Shown here in pieces: positions 51,901-58,479 of a stretch of 64,000 bases of DNA. This DNA is from Pyrenophora tritici-repentis. Its lineage: Eukaryota; Ascomycota; Dothideomycetes; Pleosporales; Pleosporaceae. A program made the translations under genes and the position numbers. The notes under the pieces were generated by a model that worked only from the letters and a program-made list of their open reading frames with translations, was not told the DNA's origin and did not search any database. Within the stretch, counting starts at the first letter, position 1, and each line of letters begins with the position of its first letter. The stretch spans positions 1,550,001-1,614,000 of the forward strand of contig NC_089396.1 of the NCBI RefSeq assembly GCF_003171515.1. The letters run 5' to 3'.

Positions 51901-54674
51901 AGACTGAAGTGGGCCTTTTGATCCGCGCCGTCCACAAGCATGTTCGCTTTGGTCAGCCTTTGAATCTCAAGGTAGAGACTGGTGACATCTCGCGATACCC
52001 GCAAAATCGCCGGATCTGTACCATCGCTGCCCAGATACTTCTCCACGATGTTGCGTAGGCTCTTCTCGTCACCATCTGGACTCTCAACATAGAGCTCGGT
52101 GAACCTCGACCGAATGCCCGGCGGCAGATCCTTCTTCCCTACATCGGTTGCAGGATTCATGGCTGCAAACACCCTGAAGTTGGGATGCGCTACCACTCTT
52201 TCAATGTTACCAGTCTCTGTTAGAAGAATGGATGGGTTACCGTCTGGACCACCGCCGAGAAGGTCTGTGAGCGCCTCTAGGGTGTCAGAAGAAGCCAAAT
52301 TGATTTCATCGAGAAGCACCCAGTCTCCGTTTCTGACTGCTTTGACGATATTTCCTTCTAGAAAGGAGAAAGCAAAGGCTTCGGAACCACTGGCAAGCTG
52401 GGCTTCGAGGTCATGGAGATCGGCCGCAAATTTCTCCCATCGTGCCGTCGGAAAGTTTACGGGTAATGAGTCCATCTTCCGCTTCTTCTTAGGCTGGCCA
52501 CCGTCTGAGTCTGGAGACGAAGTCCGTGATTCATGCGACTTTCTGGCTGCGTCCACCATCTTCAAAGCCTCACGCCACAGTGAGCATACACGCTTCCAGT
52601 CACCCTTGGCCACGCGTTTACCGAGCATTTCGAGGAAGCGCAGGTTCTTCTTTCTCGAAAATGTCGTGTCGAAGATCTCGTCGAACTCATCTTTGAGCGG
52701 AATCACCAGACTGCGAACGTTGACAGGCTTGAAACCACCAATTAGGTCCCCACTCTCGCTTTGCTGAGACAAGTTGAAAGCTACAAGTTTCCGGCCAAGC
52801 TGCTCGGCCAGGTACTGGATACAGGTTGTTTTTCCAGTACCAGTCTCACCCACTAGTAGAAGTGGCTCTTGTCGGTCCACTGCTACAGCAATCTTCTCCA
52901 AGAGGCGCAGAGTGTAGTCATTGGTAGAAAATGGCCGTCCTGAACCACTCCGTTTTGAGGATTTGTGTCTTGATAGCCTAGCGCGTCCGATCTGAAGAGT
53001 GCCAGAAGCTGTGTTCTTCGTTGGCATTTGAAGCTTCACCTCACGATTTTTGAGCAAATGATCACGTCGCTGAGAATCGATGTGAAGTTCTTCAGCTACA
53101 CATTCCATAACCATCAAGCGCGCCGTCTCGCTGCGAAGACTGCCTGCAAAGCAATCAAAAGCCTCCATGAAAATGTCGTCTTTTTGCGCTGAGCTGTAAG
53201 TTGCAGCTTGTGAAAGTAGCACAGCCATCCGGTCGCACCACTTTAATAAGTCTCGCGGTGTCATGGCTCGCAGAGATGTCCCGTTCTCGGAAGAGAATTT
53301 GGCGTCCGAGTACAGTTGCAGTAATCGAGAATAGACTTGCATGATCCCTGGGAGATGTTTCTGCAAAGGGGGATATTTAGCGTGAATCACTTGTCGGAAC
53401 TCGTCCAGTTGTGGCATCTGCACGGTGATTGAATTCCAGAATCGGTGGCCGATCATGTTTTGGCGTGGTATAATCTCTTGGCCACGCGGATTGAGTGTGC
53501 TTCGCATGGTCGCAATAATGCGGAAGCCTCGTGCCGCTCGGACAGTCTCTCCTCGGCTGGGGATGAGCAGTTCGCCGCGCTCAATGAGTGGGAGAAGGGT
53601 GCTGATGACCTCGTTCGGTGCTCGATCCAGGTCTTCAATAAATATCCACCTTCCTTCTCGTACAGCTGTAGTAAGGACACCGGCTCGCCAGCTGAAGGTT
53701 CCTGGCTTTGCCCCGGTAGTGTACATTCCAATCAGTAGCTTCGCGTCGCTCTGCTCGTTCAAGTGGAGAGTGACCATCTTGTCGAGCTTGTTAAGCTGCC
53801 ACGCAAAGTGACGCGTGAGCAGCGTCTTACCTGAACCCGCAAGGCCGGTGAGTAAGAGTGGGCTGGAATCTAGAAGCCCATGAGCGATGCTTTTCAAGTT
53901 GGCTTCAGTCGTCGCCGTGGACACAAGCTCAGATGGCTTCTCTTGCGACGACGCTCCGTCCAGTCGGGGTAAAAGAACGCCGTTGACGTTGACCGTGTAT
54001 GGCGATAGTCCTTGGTACACAGACGTATCATACATCGTGTCGCTCAACTCTTGCATGCGAATCTTGATCTGCATGTCTTTCCACCTCTTCTCTTCCCACA
54101 ACGATAGAAAGCGGTAGTCAGTTTGGCGTCCTTCCCAGGGCCCCTCAATCGCCCCTTCTCCGGTACATCTCTTGATCATCTCCTGGGTAGCATGATCCGC
54201 TGAATGAACGTAGAGAGAAAAGGTCCGTGCTGCCAAATATCGTACAACGCGGTTCGAGTGCTGAAATAAGCTTTCCAGAAAACGCGGTCGTACGTATTTG
54301 GCAAAATTTCTACAGTCATAGCTAAGGAGTCGGAAAATTCCAAGTAAAACTTCAGTTAATTCCGAATCCCGAATGACGGTTGCATCTCTCGAAGCTGTCG
54401 AGAGACCAGATCCTACTATTGGCGAATTTGAGTGATGCGCCAAAAATCGTTCCACGTGCTCAGCGAGATGAGGCGCAAGTGGGAGTAGTCGTCCAAAAGC
54501 CGCGACTTTAGCCTCAGTCTCTGCGCCAGACTGTATCCACCGCGCGCACAACTCAGTGAAAAGACCGGTATGCTGAACAAAAATATCGTCGGTAGTTCCA
54601 GGCTTCAGCGCTTCCTTGGCAAGCGCGCTGATATTGACCATTTTACCGGTATTGGGATTGTTGATTCCTTCCAT
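39987..54674 (-). CDS. mdn1: Midasin (Mdn1/Rea1), giant AAA ATPase of 60S ribosome assembly
   Basis: One unbroken frame of about 4,900 codons, matching the length of yeast Mdn1. It removes assembly factors from pre-60S particles in the nucleolus and nucleus. Six AAA modules show P-loops: GLAGSGKT, GETGTGKT, GPTSSGKT, GETGCGKT, GNPGVGKT and GPPGSGKT, at roughly residues 325, 660, 1095, 1395, 1780 and 2090 (counted from 54821). A long helical linker follows, then an Asp/Glu-rich region at about 4100-4600 and a C-terminal MIDAS/VWA domain with DNSGS, which grips substrates such as Ytm1 and Rsa4. The start is uncertain. The frame is open to 54821 and beyond, to a stop near 54870, but has no ATG before 54674 (MEGINNPNTGKM). 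A short spliced 5' exon within 54830-54930 is possible. No other intron is needed. Confidence 0.96.
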   Translation of the reverse strand: MEGINNPNTGKMVNISALAKEALKPGTTDDIFVQHTGLFTELCARWIQSGAETEAKVAAFGRLLPLAPHLAEHVERFLAHHSNSPIVGSGLSTASRDATVIRDSELTEVLLGIFRLLSYDCRNFAKYVRPRFLESLFQHSNRVVRYLAARTFSLYVHSADHATQEMIKRCTGEGAIEGPWEGRQTDYRFLSLWEEKRWKDMQIKIRMQELSDTMYDTSVYQGLSPYTVNVNGVLLPRLDGASSQEKPSELVSTATTEANLKSIAHGLLDSSPLLLTGLAGSGKTLLTRHFAWQLNKLDKMVTLHLNEQSDAKLLIGMYTTGAKPGTFSWRAGVLTTAVREGRWIFIEDLDRAPNEVISTLLPLIERGELLIPSRGETVRAARGFRIIATMRSTLNPRGQEIIPRQNMIGHRFWNSITVQMPQLDEFRQVIHAKYPPLQKHLPGIMQVYSRLLQLYSDAKFSSENGTSLRAMTPRDLLKWCDRMAVLLSQAATYSSAQKDDIFMEAFDCFAGSLRSETARLMVMECVAEELHIDSQRRDHLLKNREVKLQMPTKNTASGTLQIGRARLSRHKSSKRSGSGRPFSTNDYTLRLLEKIAVAVDRQEPLLLVGETGTGKTTCIQYLAEQLGRKLVAFNLSQQSESGDLIGGFKPVNVRSLVIPLKDEFDEIFDTTFSRKKNLRFLEMLGKRVAKGDWKRVCSLWREALKMVDAARKSHESRTSSPDSDGGQPKKKRKMDSLPVNFPTARWEKFAADLHDLEAQLASGSEAFAFSFLEGNIVKAVRNGDWVLLDEINLASSDTLEALTDLLGGGPDGNPSILLTETGNIERVVAHPNFRVFAAMNPATDVGKKDLPPGIRSRFTELYVESPDGDEKSLRNIVEKYLGSDGTDPAILRVSRDVTSLYLEIQRLTKANMLVDGADQKAHFSLRTLTRTLSYARDIAPLCTLRRALYEGFHMSFLTFLGKASEDTVAPLITKHLFPQKASMKAELGKPLQQPSDGRGYVRQGHYWLRQGAFEVEEQSHYIITPFVQRNMNNLIRAASTRKYPVLIQGPTSSGKTSMIEYLAKRSGNKFVRINNHEHTDLQEYLGSYISGADGKLTFQEGILVRALREGHWIVLDELNLAPTDVLEALNRLLDDNRELLIPETQQIVRPHEDFMLFATQNPAGLYGGRKVLSRAFRNRFLELHFDDIPVEELTEILHRRTMIPETWCKRIVKVYRELSTLRQENRIFEQKSFATLRDLFRWAQRKADTIQDLANNGYMLLAERVRKEEERVAVKKVMETVMSEKGPKVTIDVEQLFSPDSLSNIEGLNKGTAIANTDVVWTRAMRRLSVLVAHALRNNEPVLLIGETGCGKTTVCQLLADHFNNQLHIVNAHQNTETGDLIGAQRPIRNRSAIEELVREQVLEVLSSIPNDLIQDDTAQLSYEELLALYDRIAGEASDSLPEDARKTILVNRVKAGALFEWADGSLVHAMKQGHYFLLDEISLADDSVLERLNSVLEPSRTLLLAEKGPTDSSIIASDGFQFLATMNPGGDYGKKELSPALRNRFTEIWVPAMSDLDDILEIVRSKLKPGLVQHAGVIVSFSQWFNDKYNTSVSSSISIRDTLAWVSFVNNSAHADPIFSIVHGAAMVFIDTLGANPAGLLAISATSIQDEKKACLHHLSKLLGKDVTPAYFGAVDIISTEQTFQLGSFSIPKFSSAASQSSSFALEAPTTRSNAMRVVRALQLAKPILLEGNPGVGKTTLVTALARAIGKPLTRLNLSEQTDLMDLFGSDVPVEGGAAGTFAWRDAPFLKAMKNGDWVLLDEMNLASQSVLEGLNAVLDHRGEVYISELDQTFHKHQDFRVFAAQNPHHQGGGRKGLPASFVNRFTVVYADVFRPEDLTLICRKVFPSIQEEEVTKLIRFVAELDEQVVIRRAFGNLGAPWEFNLRDTLRWLQLLASTEFPGSASDFLDTVFVQRFRAESDRNRLRKLFESQYGAHEPRMSLFHNLSTNAVQVGLGLLRRDTAVTRPDTVSALKVSQLGPMEALLISVKQNWPVIVVGPPGSGKTAMINQLASFIGADLVTFSMNADVDAMDLVGGYEQIDPTREVHQYLQKIEELIRNRIASSERPLLAHIELLELLQAASTNPAENFMMRLLGVLARPEIGAADLAQGLQTSLQASIEQIDGARFQWVDGILIRALEQGKWLVLDNANLCSSAVLDRLNSLLEPNGYLSINEHATADGEARIVQPHPDFRIFMTMDAKYGELSRAMRNRAVEICLLEPGHEFIRTNKPIIQYPLDSTVYRYRQFQEQEQRMAITLEQRFEHLGLQDNELLPSFTKQALQGLVEISPILTNGFDNHDTIQVVSTNPTAKLGDRVSHFARFLEKTWSPHAQSITRHLGADDMTTLVSFHLFGNELFLHCTEVSKALCNWGTSMYEIMLDVYNMQTAIQDLPSARFERRKERQKLPAFLYAYWQGLVKVVEGFWGALQESQHYDPAFLKPLRTLFWAFHALATSTTFDRATFQTYLKMLASAIPTTSIEVAPLIKSMSTTLSKQIAVFGSDVQLTTGLGMESIWRVFKPSTPKTQSQLKAILELENLADMLDAMMWRSNLRVDEMVQMRERITSSLDLVRGDHVDARELIAALHAAVQELEEGTSEDNVVITPYFEEEFEGLCQFLDVAFNHESIERYTSPTPVAVATRAKSSLFARRPTKLENIAVGRPGHASETFAKVYRHLGLTRQVVNSMVLQGRFHTSVLGKLYGADEVHLAQLDRFETELQVLAQQLSLDAGRITYDQSAALDRLYEDIYNQLIASHSADIVNDANSDGLIVSLEAEMTNLYRSTLEDGIAKCFRAPGSVVDAAAWIHLGLFGLRLYVPNYPHDPALRPMIERDMFNAEKNSLLQALDALRQFQLDTTGQDTSFRIRKVKKVLDNMGQEPPVPAIVRPEISSLDDLQGEFMNLLSTIKPLLNRSMSVQEAARDVTLQQNILRIIQRITEGYRAYDDITDTAVGFLICLQIGLIMGQREEEKKAQSPVSNSLAYMSSKSPFFGRLEPLEKSECLLRSMEEALGQRGHAIDLRWHTLHSIQLLKSTDPAAMTTYAARNLLHDLFSSLYGDWKTKLLQDQEKEAQNSSLYTYRGMDDDDDEEDLSLFPDYEADQEQQDMPPRLPSSSRDHAIRLANIHSELFLDGRDATDSVKSLIGWCATELNRISDGKAHCSKHEDALPVIYLALEKKVKDLSYIGTARTYNFYFDPNLSEAKRLIALVQRIQIRYRQIRNVWPEHATLSDVLRTCDEALEFRHVDPVAKFITKAEKLYAYMHEWQKVASKEYSTASLYDDLTKLLVSWRELELTTWARLFDMEEEKYRDDAKSWFFVAYETVIAASESVEDEGALQTHAKDLLKSLEGFFETTTLGQFEQRIKLLQQLRQHAAMRMQEFDAFKILHLALDNFIAYYSRLEKPVHETLAKGRQVLEKQITDVIKLASWKDTNIEVLKQSAKTNHRKLTKLVRKFRALLNRPISSIMTNGFPEEIHLVQDITIETVGTAVNPEAVEVCTSSIPDWSGRPTRFKNLGVTVSMMRNLAVPRTESVDGASHISDFIAELSSSIIELQKATPTTLTEENKASVQHLKTQKRKLYADTMKELRQMGINSNLSVDTLAKQDELSTILSTIPLVKGGEDTGRAAEYHLHKALNIMPQVRAVTREHSGDLTANDVARSIGYLEGLLHASIRQRTVLSKAAQSLELAKVPVSLVKSLCQTEHGKITWMSEQQAGVTSSLQPQLRWLAAMLQTGTDVVNAQAKLGKTNELDVLIRHMREWTVKIKGLADAYDQLPILPLNVKSDAHQTLNQSVGAHLRDLQTFFGDWIRESDMARTVLRHIKPFLFHYAESGIISFSEDARITVESHAKDIFASLDLVLGSMQDVEVAMKNIPDSIDDTSWLVKEEQAVSAALSALHAPQISTALQSLLDGIQYLYEDTSVQRIAALFASVKPILDQYVATHEYLVKRFDALHASTANLLHRLSKSFIQIGTQGFCQPPEKSNDPQKGKDEKLEAGTGLGEGEGAEDISKDIEDDEDLEDLAQEQKGEREGSIEDQEDAVDMGEQEMEGETEEVGEKEDKGDESGEEGDDDAQSEVGSVDDLGPSAVDEKMWDDGSKEDDAKDKEGKQDVGTEDQDEQVAAEQKEKEKGGEDGDEEDKEEKKEGQEDEEMEMEGEDQEENVGVGEKEQMDPHAKEEETLDLPEDLNMDGQDDEGKEDDDFGDIDMGDDLPEDEMEPDVDQGQPDTIDEDIGPEQEGEEEKDTTGHVEDEEQPEGEQEDEGDELMDDEAIPLPDENIPDDETSDVKDTDQADPNAEAGAGTDANEEAHKNKKEQASASAANQDEGQEGERSDQQQVPTTDDGQLGETAAPDAGGQGEQPEESREKQSFKKLGDVLEKWYNQQKQIQDAREKDGTQAQQIDKEIDLADADFEHLGDEEEQADTQALGTATEEQAKTLDHDMALPMNEEDEKIATRPEDNDEEMTGADKDVDMEDAEQTQDHDEEAQQPQSNAMEGQPQAFVGEKRPFPDQEDENMADAVPLEDDDAASTTSSAENIEAQLSLTHLDPSTMDPTSARALWLAHEASTHSLSQQLTEHLRLILAPTLATKLRGDFRTGKRLNLKRIIPYIASGYKRDKIWLRRSMPSKRSYQVMIALDNSGSMADSGASNLALKTLTLVTRSLSMLEVGEVSVVGFGDHVNVAHDFDKPFTSEAGVRVFEQFGFDAKKTNVRGLVDKSLQLFKDARQKGSSSAGEDLWQLMLIVSDGLCDDHAEIQRLVRKAQEERVMIVFIIIDSSGAAPFVPMPTQSDNPGAQPPAPQKEQTKTSILDLQSAVFTPEGKIVRYKYMEQFPFRYYLVVRDVRELPGVLAGALRQWFGEVAGSV

Positions 54675-54929
54675 TTCTGCAAGGACTAGTTTGTGATTTC
54701 GTGTTGGGGCGCCTTCCCATAGTTTCGACGCTTCAATATACCTGGCAATTGGCGTTGTGGCGTTGGATGTCTGCGTCTCTCGAAGTTCTCTAACTTTTTT
54801 GCGGGTCTCTGAAGGTGCCAAGGCGGTAACCAGATTAGTCGTAATCCGCTCCGCAAAATCTCAAGATGGCAGCCACAACCACACGGCGGAGGAGACTCAT
54901 CACCGACCCTCGCATCTTCCCCCGGCACA

Positions 54930-55732
54930 ATGGCAGCACCAGCATCTCGCGCGCTCAGGCGCTGCATCTGCACCGCAAAGCAGACGGCTTACGCACGACC
55001 GACGATTGGCGCCACACAGCAAAGGATACAGCGGAGATGGCAATCAGATGCGGCAGCTCCCACAAACCCAAAGATTGCGACAATCGTGGACCAAATTAGC
55101 CAATTGACGCTGTTGGAGACGGCAGACTTGGTCTCGACATTGAAGGTAGGGATATTTCATATGGTGGGAATGTGTCGGCACGATATGGCTCTTTGAAGAT
55201 ACTCCGGAATGTTGCACATTGAGCAGGAACATGAGTTTTGGGGGATAGGGCTACCAAAGCAGAAGTTCTATGTTGCCCACATGCCGGTGCTGGGCCCTTG
55301 TGGCTTCACATGCGCGATAACATGCCAGCCCGCCTTAATGCTTTTTGATCCACCTCAAAACGCCCCTCCAAATCCCCTCGCTAACGCCTCCCTTAGACCC
55401 GCCTAAACATCCCTGACATGCCCATGGGAGGTTTCGCCGCCGGCCCAGGAGGTGCCGGACCCGCCGCAGCAGCCGCACCCGTTGAAGAAGAGGAAGCCGC
55501 GCCCGCCGCCGCAGAAAAGACACTCTTCAACCTCAAGCTCGAGAAGTTCGACGCCGGCGCGAAACCAAAGGTCATCAAAGAGATCAAGGCCATGCTGGGG
55601 TTGAGCTTGGTGGACAGCAAGAAGTTTGTAGAGAGCGCCCCCAAGATGATGAAGGAGGGTGTGCCCAAGGAGGAGGCAGAGAAGATTGTCGAGACGCTCA
55701 AGGCGCTGGGCGCGACGGTCGTTATGGAGTAG
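54930..55732 (+). CDS. mnp1: Mitochondrial large-subunit ribosomal protein bL12m (L7/L12)
   Basis: Exon 1 (54930-55145) begins MAAPASRALRRCICTAKQ, an Arg/Ala-rich mitochondrial presequence, and continues into the dimerisation region (IVDQISQLTLLETADLVSTLK). A 251-nt intron (GTAGGG ... CGCTAACGCCTCCCTTAG) at phase 0 leads to exon 2 (55397-55732). Exon 2 has the Ala/Pro/Glu hinge and the C-terminal L12 fold (FNLKLEKFDAGAKPKVIKEI, VDSKKFVESAPK, VPKEEAEKIVETLKALGATV). Total 183 aa. The protein forms the stalk that recruits translation factors. Its 5' end lies within about 260 bp of the midasin N-terminal coding region on the other strand, so the two share a very short divergent promoter. Confidence 0.92.
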
Positions 55733-56073
55733 AGGATACGATTGGAGGAGTTCGGTTGGAAGGAAAAGATGGACACTGTATCATAGCATTGCACATGGAG
55801 TGTGTACAGTATGTTTGGAATGATGATGCATCAATATTTGTTGAAATTCCAAACAACAATGGGGCGTCGCAAGACAAGCCCGTGGTATCTCTCCTCCGTA
55901 ACGCCGAGCTCATGCTACAATGACTGCAAACCTAACCCTGAACTCCGAGTGAAAGCCCGTATGAGGATGTATACGTACCCAAACCACTCTTTTTTTGTTC
56001 CTCCTCAGCAACAGCAGCATCGCCGGCTGCGAGCGAGCCTCTCCGCAGCACAGCATCCAAGCCCTGTCAAACC
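55733..56073. other. Convergent 3' region between bL12m and ctk3
   Basis: About 340 bp between two convergent stop codons. It holds the two 3' untranslated regions; nothing else recognised. Confidence 0.45.
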
Positions 56074-56790
56074 CTACCCAAAAGCAATGACCCTTTTCCT
56101 CTCCTCAGCATCCTCCCTCGCCGTAACATAATCGTCTTCCCCAATATCACTCGCCTCCTCCCACAACCTTTCCAACTCCTCATACCCATCCCCATTCACC
56201 GCCCAAATGCTCTCCCTCAGCCTCTTATGCCTCTCCCTATCCTCCTCGATCCTCTGCTCAATCTCCCTCTTACCCATACGTTGGCCCCCTCCAGCAGGCC
56301 CTCTCGCCGCCTTACCGGGACTCTCCTTCTCACCCACATCTCCTGTAACCAAAAATGGATGCGCCACCTCTCTCGATTTCAACACCGTCTCTAGCTCCTG
56401 CACCGTCGCCTTCATAAGGATATTCAGACTCTCCAGCGTCTGCAGCACTTTACGCACGACGCGGACATTTGCGCCTTCGGAGCCGATGACGCATTCCACA
56501 ACGGCGACAATGTCACGCTGGAGCATGCGCACGTAGCCCATTGCGCTGGCGTCGCCGTTTGCATTGTCTTTGACGGCGTATTCGCAGAGGCATTCGATGA
56601 AGAACATTATGTTGGCGCGTGTGTTCATGTTTGTGCGTTCGAGCTGCTCAAGGATGCAGGAGTGTAGGTCTTCGTCCATTTCGCGGTTCTTGAGCGCGTA
56701 GAGGGCGGCTTTGTGGAGTGAGTTGTGCGAGGCGTTGAGGTGTGCAAGGAGCGTGGTGAAGCGCTGGCGGACTTCGAAGGGGTCGGCCAT
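56074..56790 (-). CDS. ctk3: CTD kinase I gamma subunit (Ctk3)
   Basis: A 238-aa single exon from the ATG at 56790 (MADPFEVRQRFTTLLAHLNAS) to TAG at 56074. The N-terminal half has the all-helical CID-like fold of Ctk3 (AALYALKNREMDEDLHSCIL, ANIMFFIECLCEYAV, VVRKVLQTLESL). The C-terminal part has the Ctk3-specific helical motif (REIEQRIEEDRERHKRLRES, YEELERLWEEASDIGEDDY). With Ctk1 kinase and Ctk2 cyclin it phosphorylates Ser2 of the RNA polymerase II tail during elongation. It is divergent from pro3 across 279 bp. Confidence 0.88.
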   Translation of the reverse strand: MADPFEVRQRFTTLLAHLNASHNSLHKAALYALKNREMDEDLHSCILEQLERTNMNTRANIMFFIECLCEYAVKDNANGDASAMGYVRMLQRDIVAVVECVIGSEGANVRVVRKVLQTLESLNILMKATVQELETVLKSREVAHPFLVTGDVGEKESPGKAARGPAGGGQRMGKREIEQRIEEDRERHKRLRESIWAVNGDGYEELERLWEEASDIGEDDYVTAREDAEERKRVIAFG

Positions 56791-57069
56791 GGTGAGTGGG
56801 ATACGACTTGAAGACTACGTTGCGAGGTTTTTTTTCTGGAAAAATGGATATCGTGGTAGGCTTGGTATGCGATCGTCTGGTGTGGAGGTCGGAGAGCTCT
56901 AGAACTCAGCGCGCATATCATCGGCTCGGTGTGGTCATAGCTTGGGATTTATTCGACGTGGGGAAGCCAACCGCCGATCTCGCGTTGCCACTTCCCCAGC
57001 ACTCACCTTCCAGCTCTTCCCCTTCAACATCACACATCCAAACAAATACCAAAAAAGTCAAGAATCACC

Positions 57070-58090
57070 ATGTCAGACACTCGAGAATCCAAGCCCTTGA
57101 CATTGACCGTCCTCGGTTCAGGTAAGTCACATAACCCTCACCACCAACCCCATACCCCATGTCCAAACATGCTGACAGCCATACCCAGGAACAATGGGCA
57201 TAGCAATAATGGGCGGCGTAATGTCCTCGCTCGCCTCCGCCAAAACTGCCGCCGCACTCTCTTCCTCGTCAACACCCAAAAACACACCCAACCTCTCCAA
57301 CTTCATCGCCTGCGACCAATGGGCCCCCGCCGAAGAAAACGTTCGAAAAGCCCTCTCGCATTACAACTTCCCGCTTCAAACCCTCACCAACCAGAACCTC
57401 AAGGGCGTTCAGCAAGCAGACATTATTCTTCTAAGCTGCAAACCCCATGGCTTCAAGACCATCCTGGGCGAGGACGGCATGAAAGAGGCGCTTAAGGGGA
57501 AAGTGCTGGTGAGCATCTTGGCGGGTGTGACAAGGGAGCAGATTGAAGCGTTCTTGTACCCCGAGGGAGCGGATAAGGTGGAGGGTGCATGCAGGGTTAT
57601 TAGGGTGATGCCAAACACGGCGAGTTTTGTGGGCGAGTCCATGTCTGTGATTCAGACTTCGGATCCGCCGTTGAGCGAGGAGCAGTACAAGCTGGTGGAG
57701 TTTGTATTTAGCTCTATTGGCCGCGTTACTACGCTGCCGCCGGCCAACATGGATGTGGCGACTGCTCTGTGTGGCTCTGGTCCGGCGTTCTTTGCGCTGA
57801 TCTTGGAGGCCGCGGCGGATGGTGCTGTGGCTATGGGACTGCCGAGGGCGGAGGCGCAGATGATGGCGGCGCAGACGATGAGGGGCACAACGGGCTTGGT
57901 GCTGAATGGTGAGCATCCGGCTGTGTTGAAAGACAAGGTGTCGACGCCCGGTGGTTGCACCATTGGTGGTCTCATGTCGTTGGAAGAGGATGGTGTCAGG
58001 GGAGCTGTCGCAAAGGCGATTAGGGAAGCTACTGTCGTTGCATCAAGACTGGGTGGTGAGAAGAAGGAATTTGTGAACCACAGGCGGTAG
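57070..58090 (+). CDS. pro3: Pyrroline-5-carboxylate reductase
   Basis: Two exons, 57070-57121 and 57189-58090, over a 67-nt intron (GTAAGT ... CTGACAGCCATACCCAG) at phase 1, which splits the Rossmann glycine motif: GSG in exon 1 joins TMGIAIMGG in exon 2. The 317-aa protein shows VIRVMPNTASFVGESM, CGSGPAFFALILEA and the family signature STPGGCTIGGL. It reduces pyrroline-5-carboxylate to proline with NAD(P)H, the last step of proline synthesis. Confidence 0.94.
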
Positions 58091-58479
58091 ATGCCGCTGG
58101 CATGATTGCCCAGGCGTTCTGAGATGCAGTATAGAGTAAAGAAATGATACCATGATTAACCGTGCCAATTATACACTTTTGATTCCACTGGATCATTATC
58201 ACCAAACTGGTACTCGGGTGCTTTTTTTTGGGATTTCTCTCTCCTAAGCGCAGCCTGAGCGCATCTACCAACTCGACATCTATACAGCCTACTGCCACCA
58301 AAGGGTATAATACAGCAAAGTAGAGAAGCCCAACCCACATTATCTTCATCCCATCACTCCAAACCATCATGTCTAGTCCAGGAGAAAGCACACGAACCAC
58401 CCATCGTACCTCATCAAAATGCCCCAACATTCCTCATTACATCCCACCAACACCAGCCTTTTTGATCGAGGCAGAAACA
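58091..58479. other. Convergent 3' region between pro3 and the RING gene
   Basis: About 390 bp between two convergent stops; no gene or repeat recognised. Confidence 0.4.
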
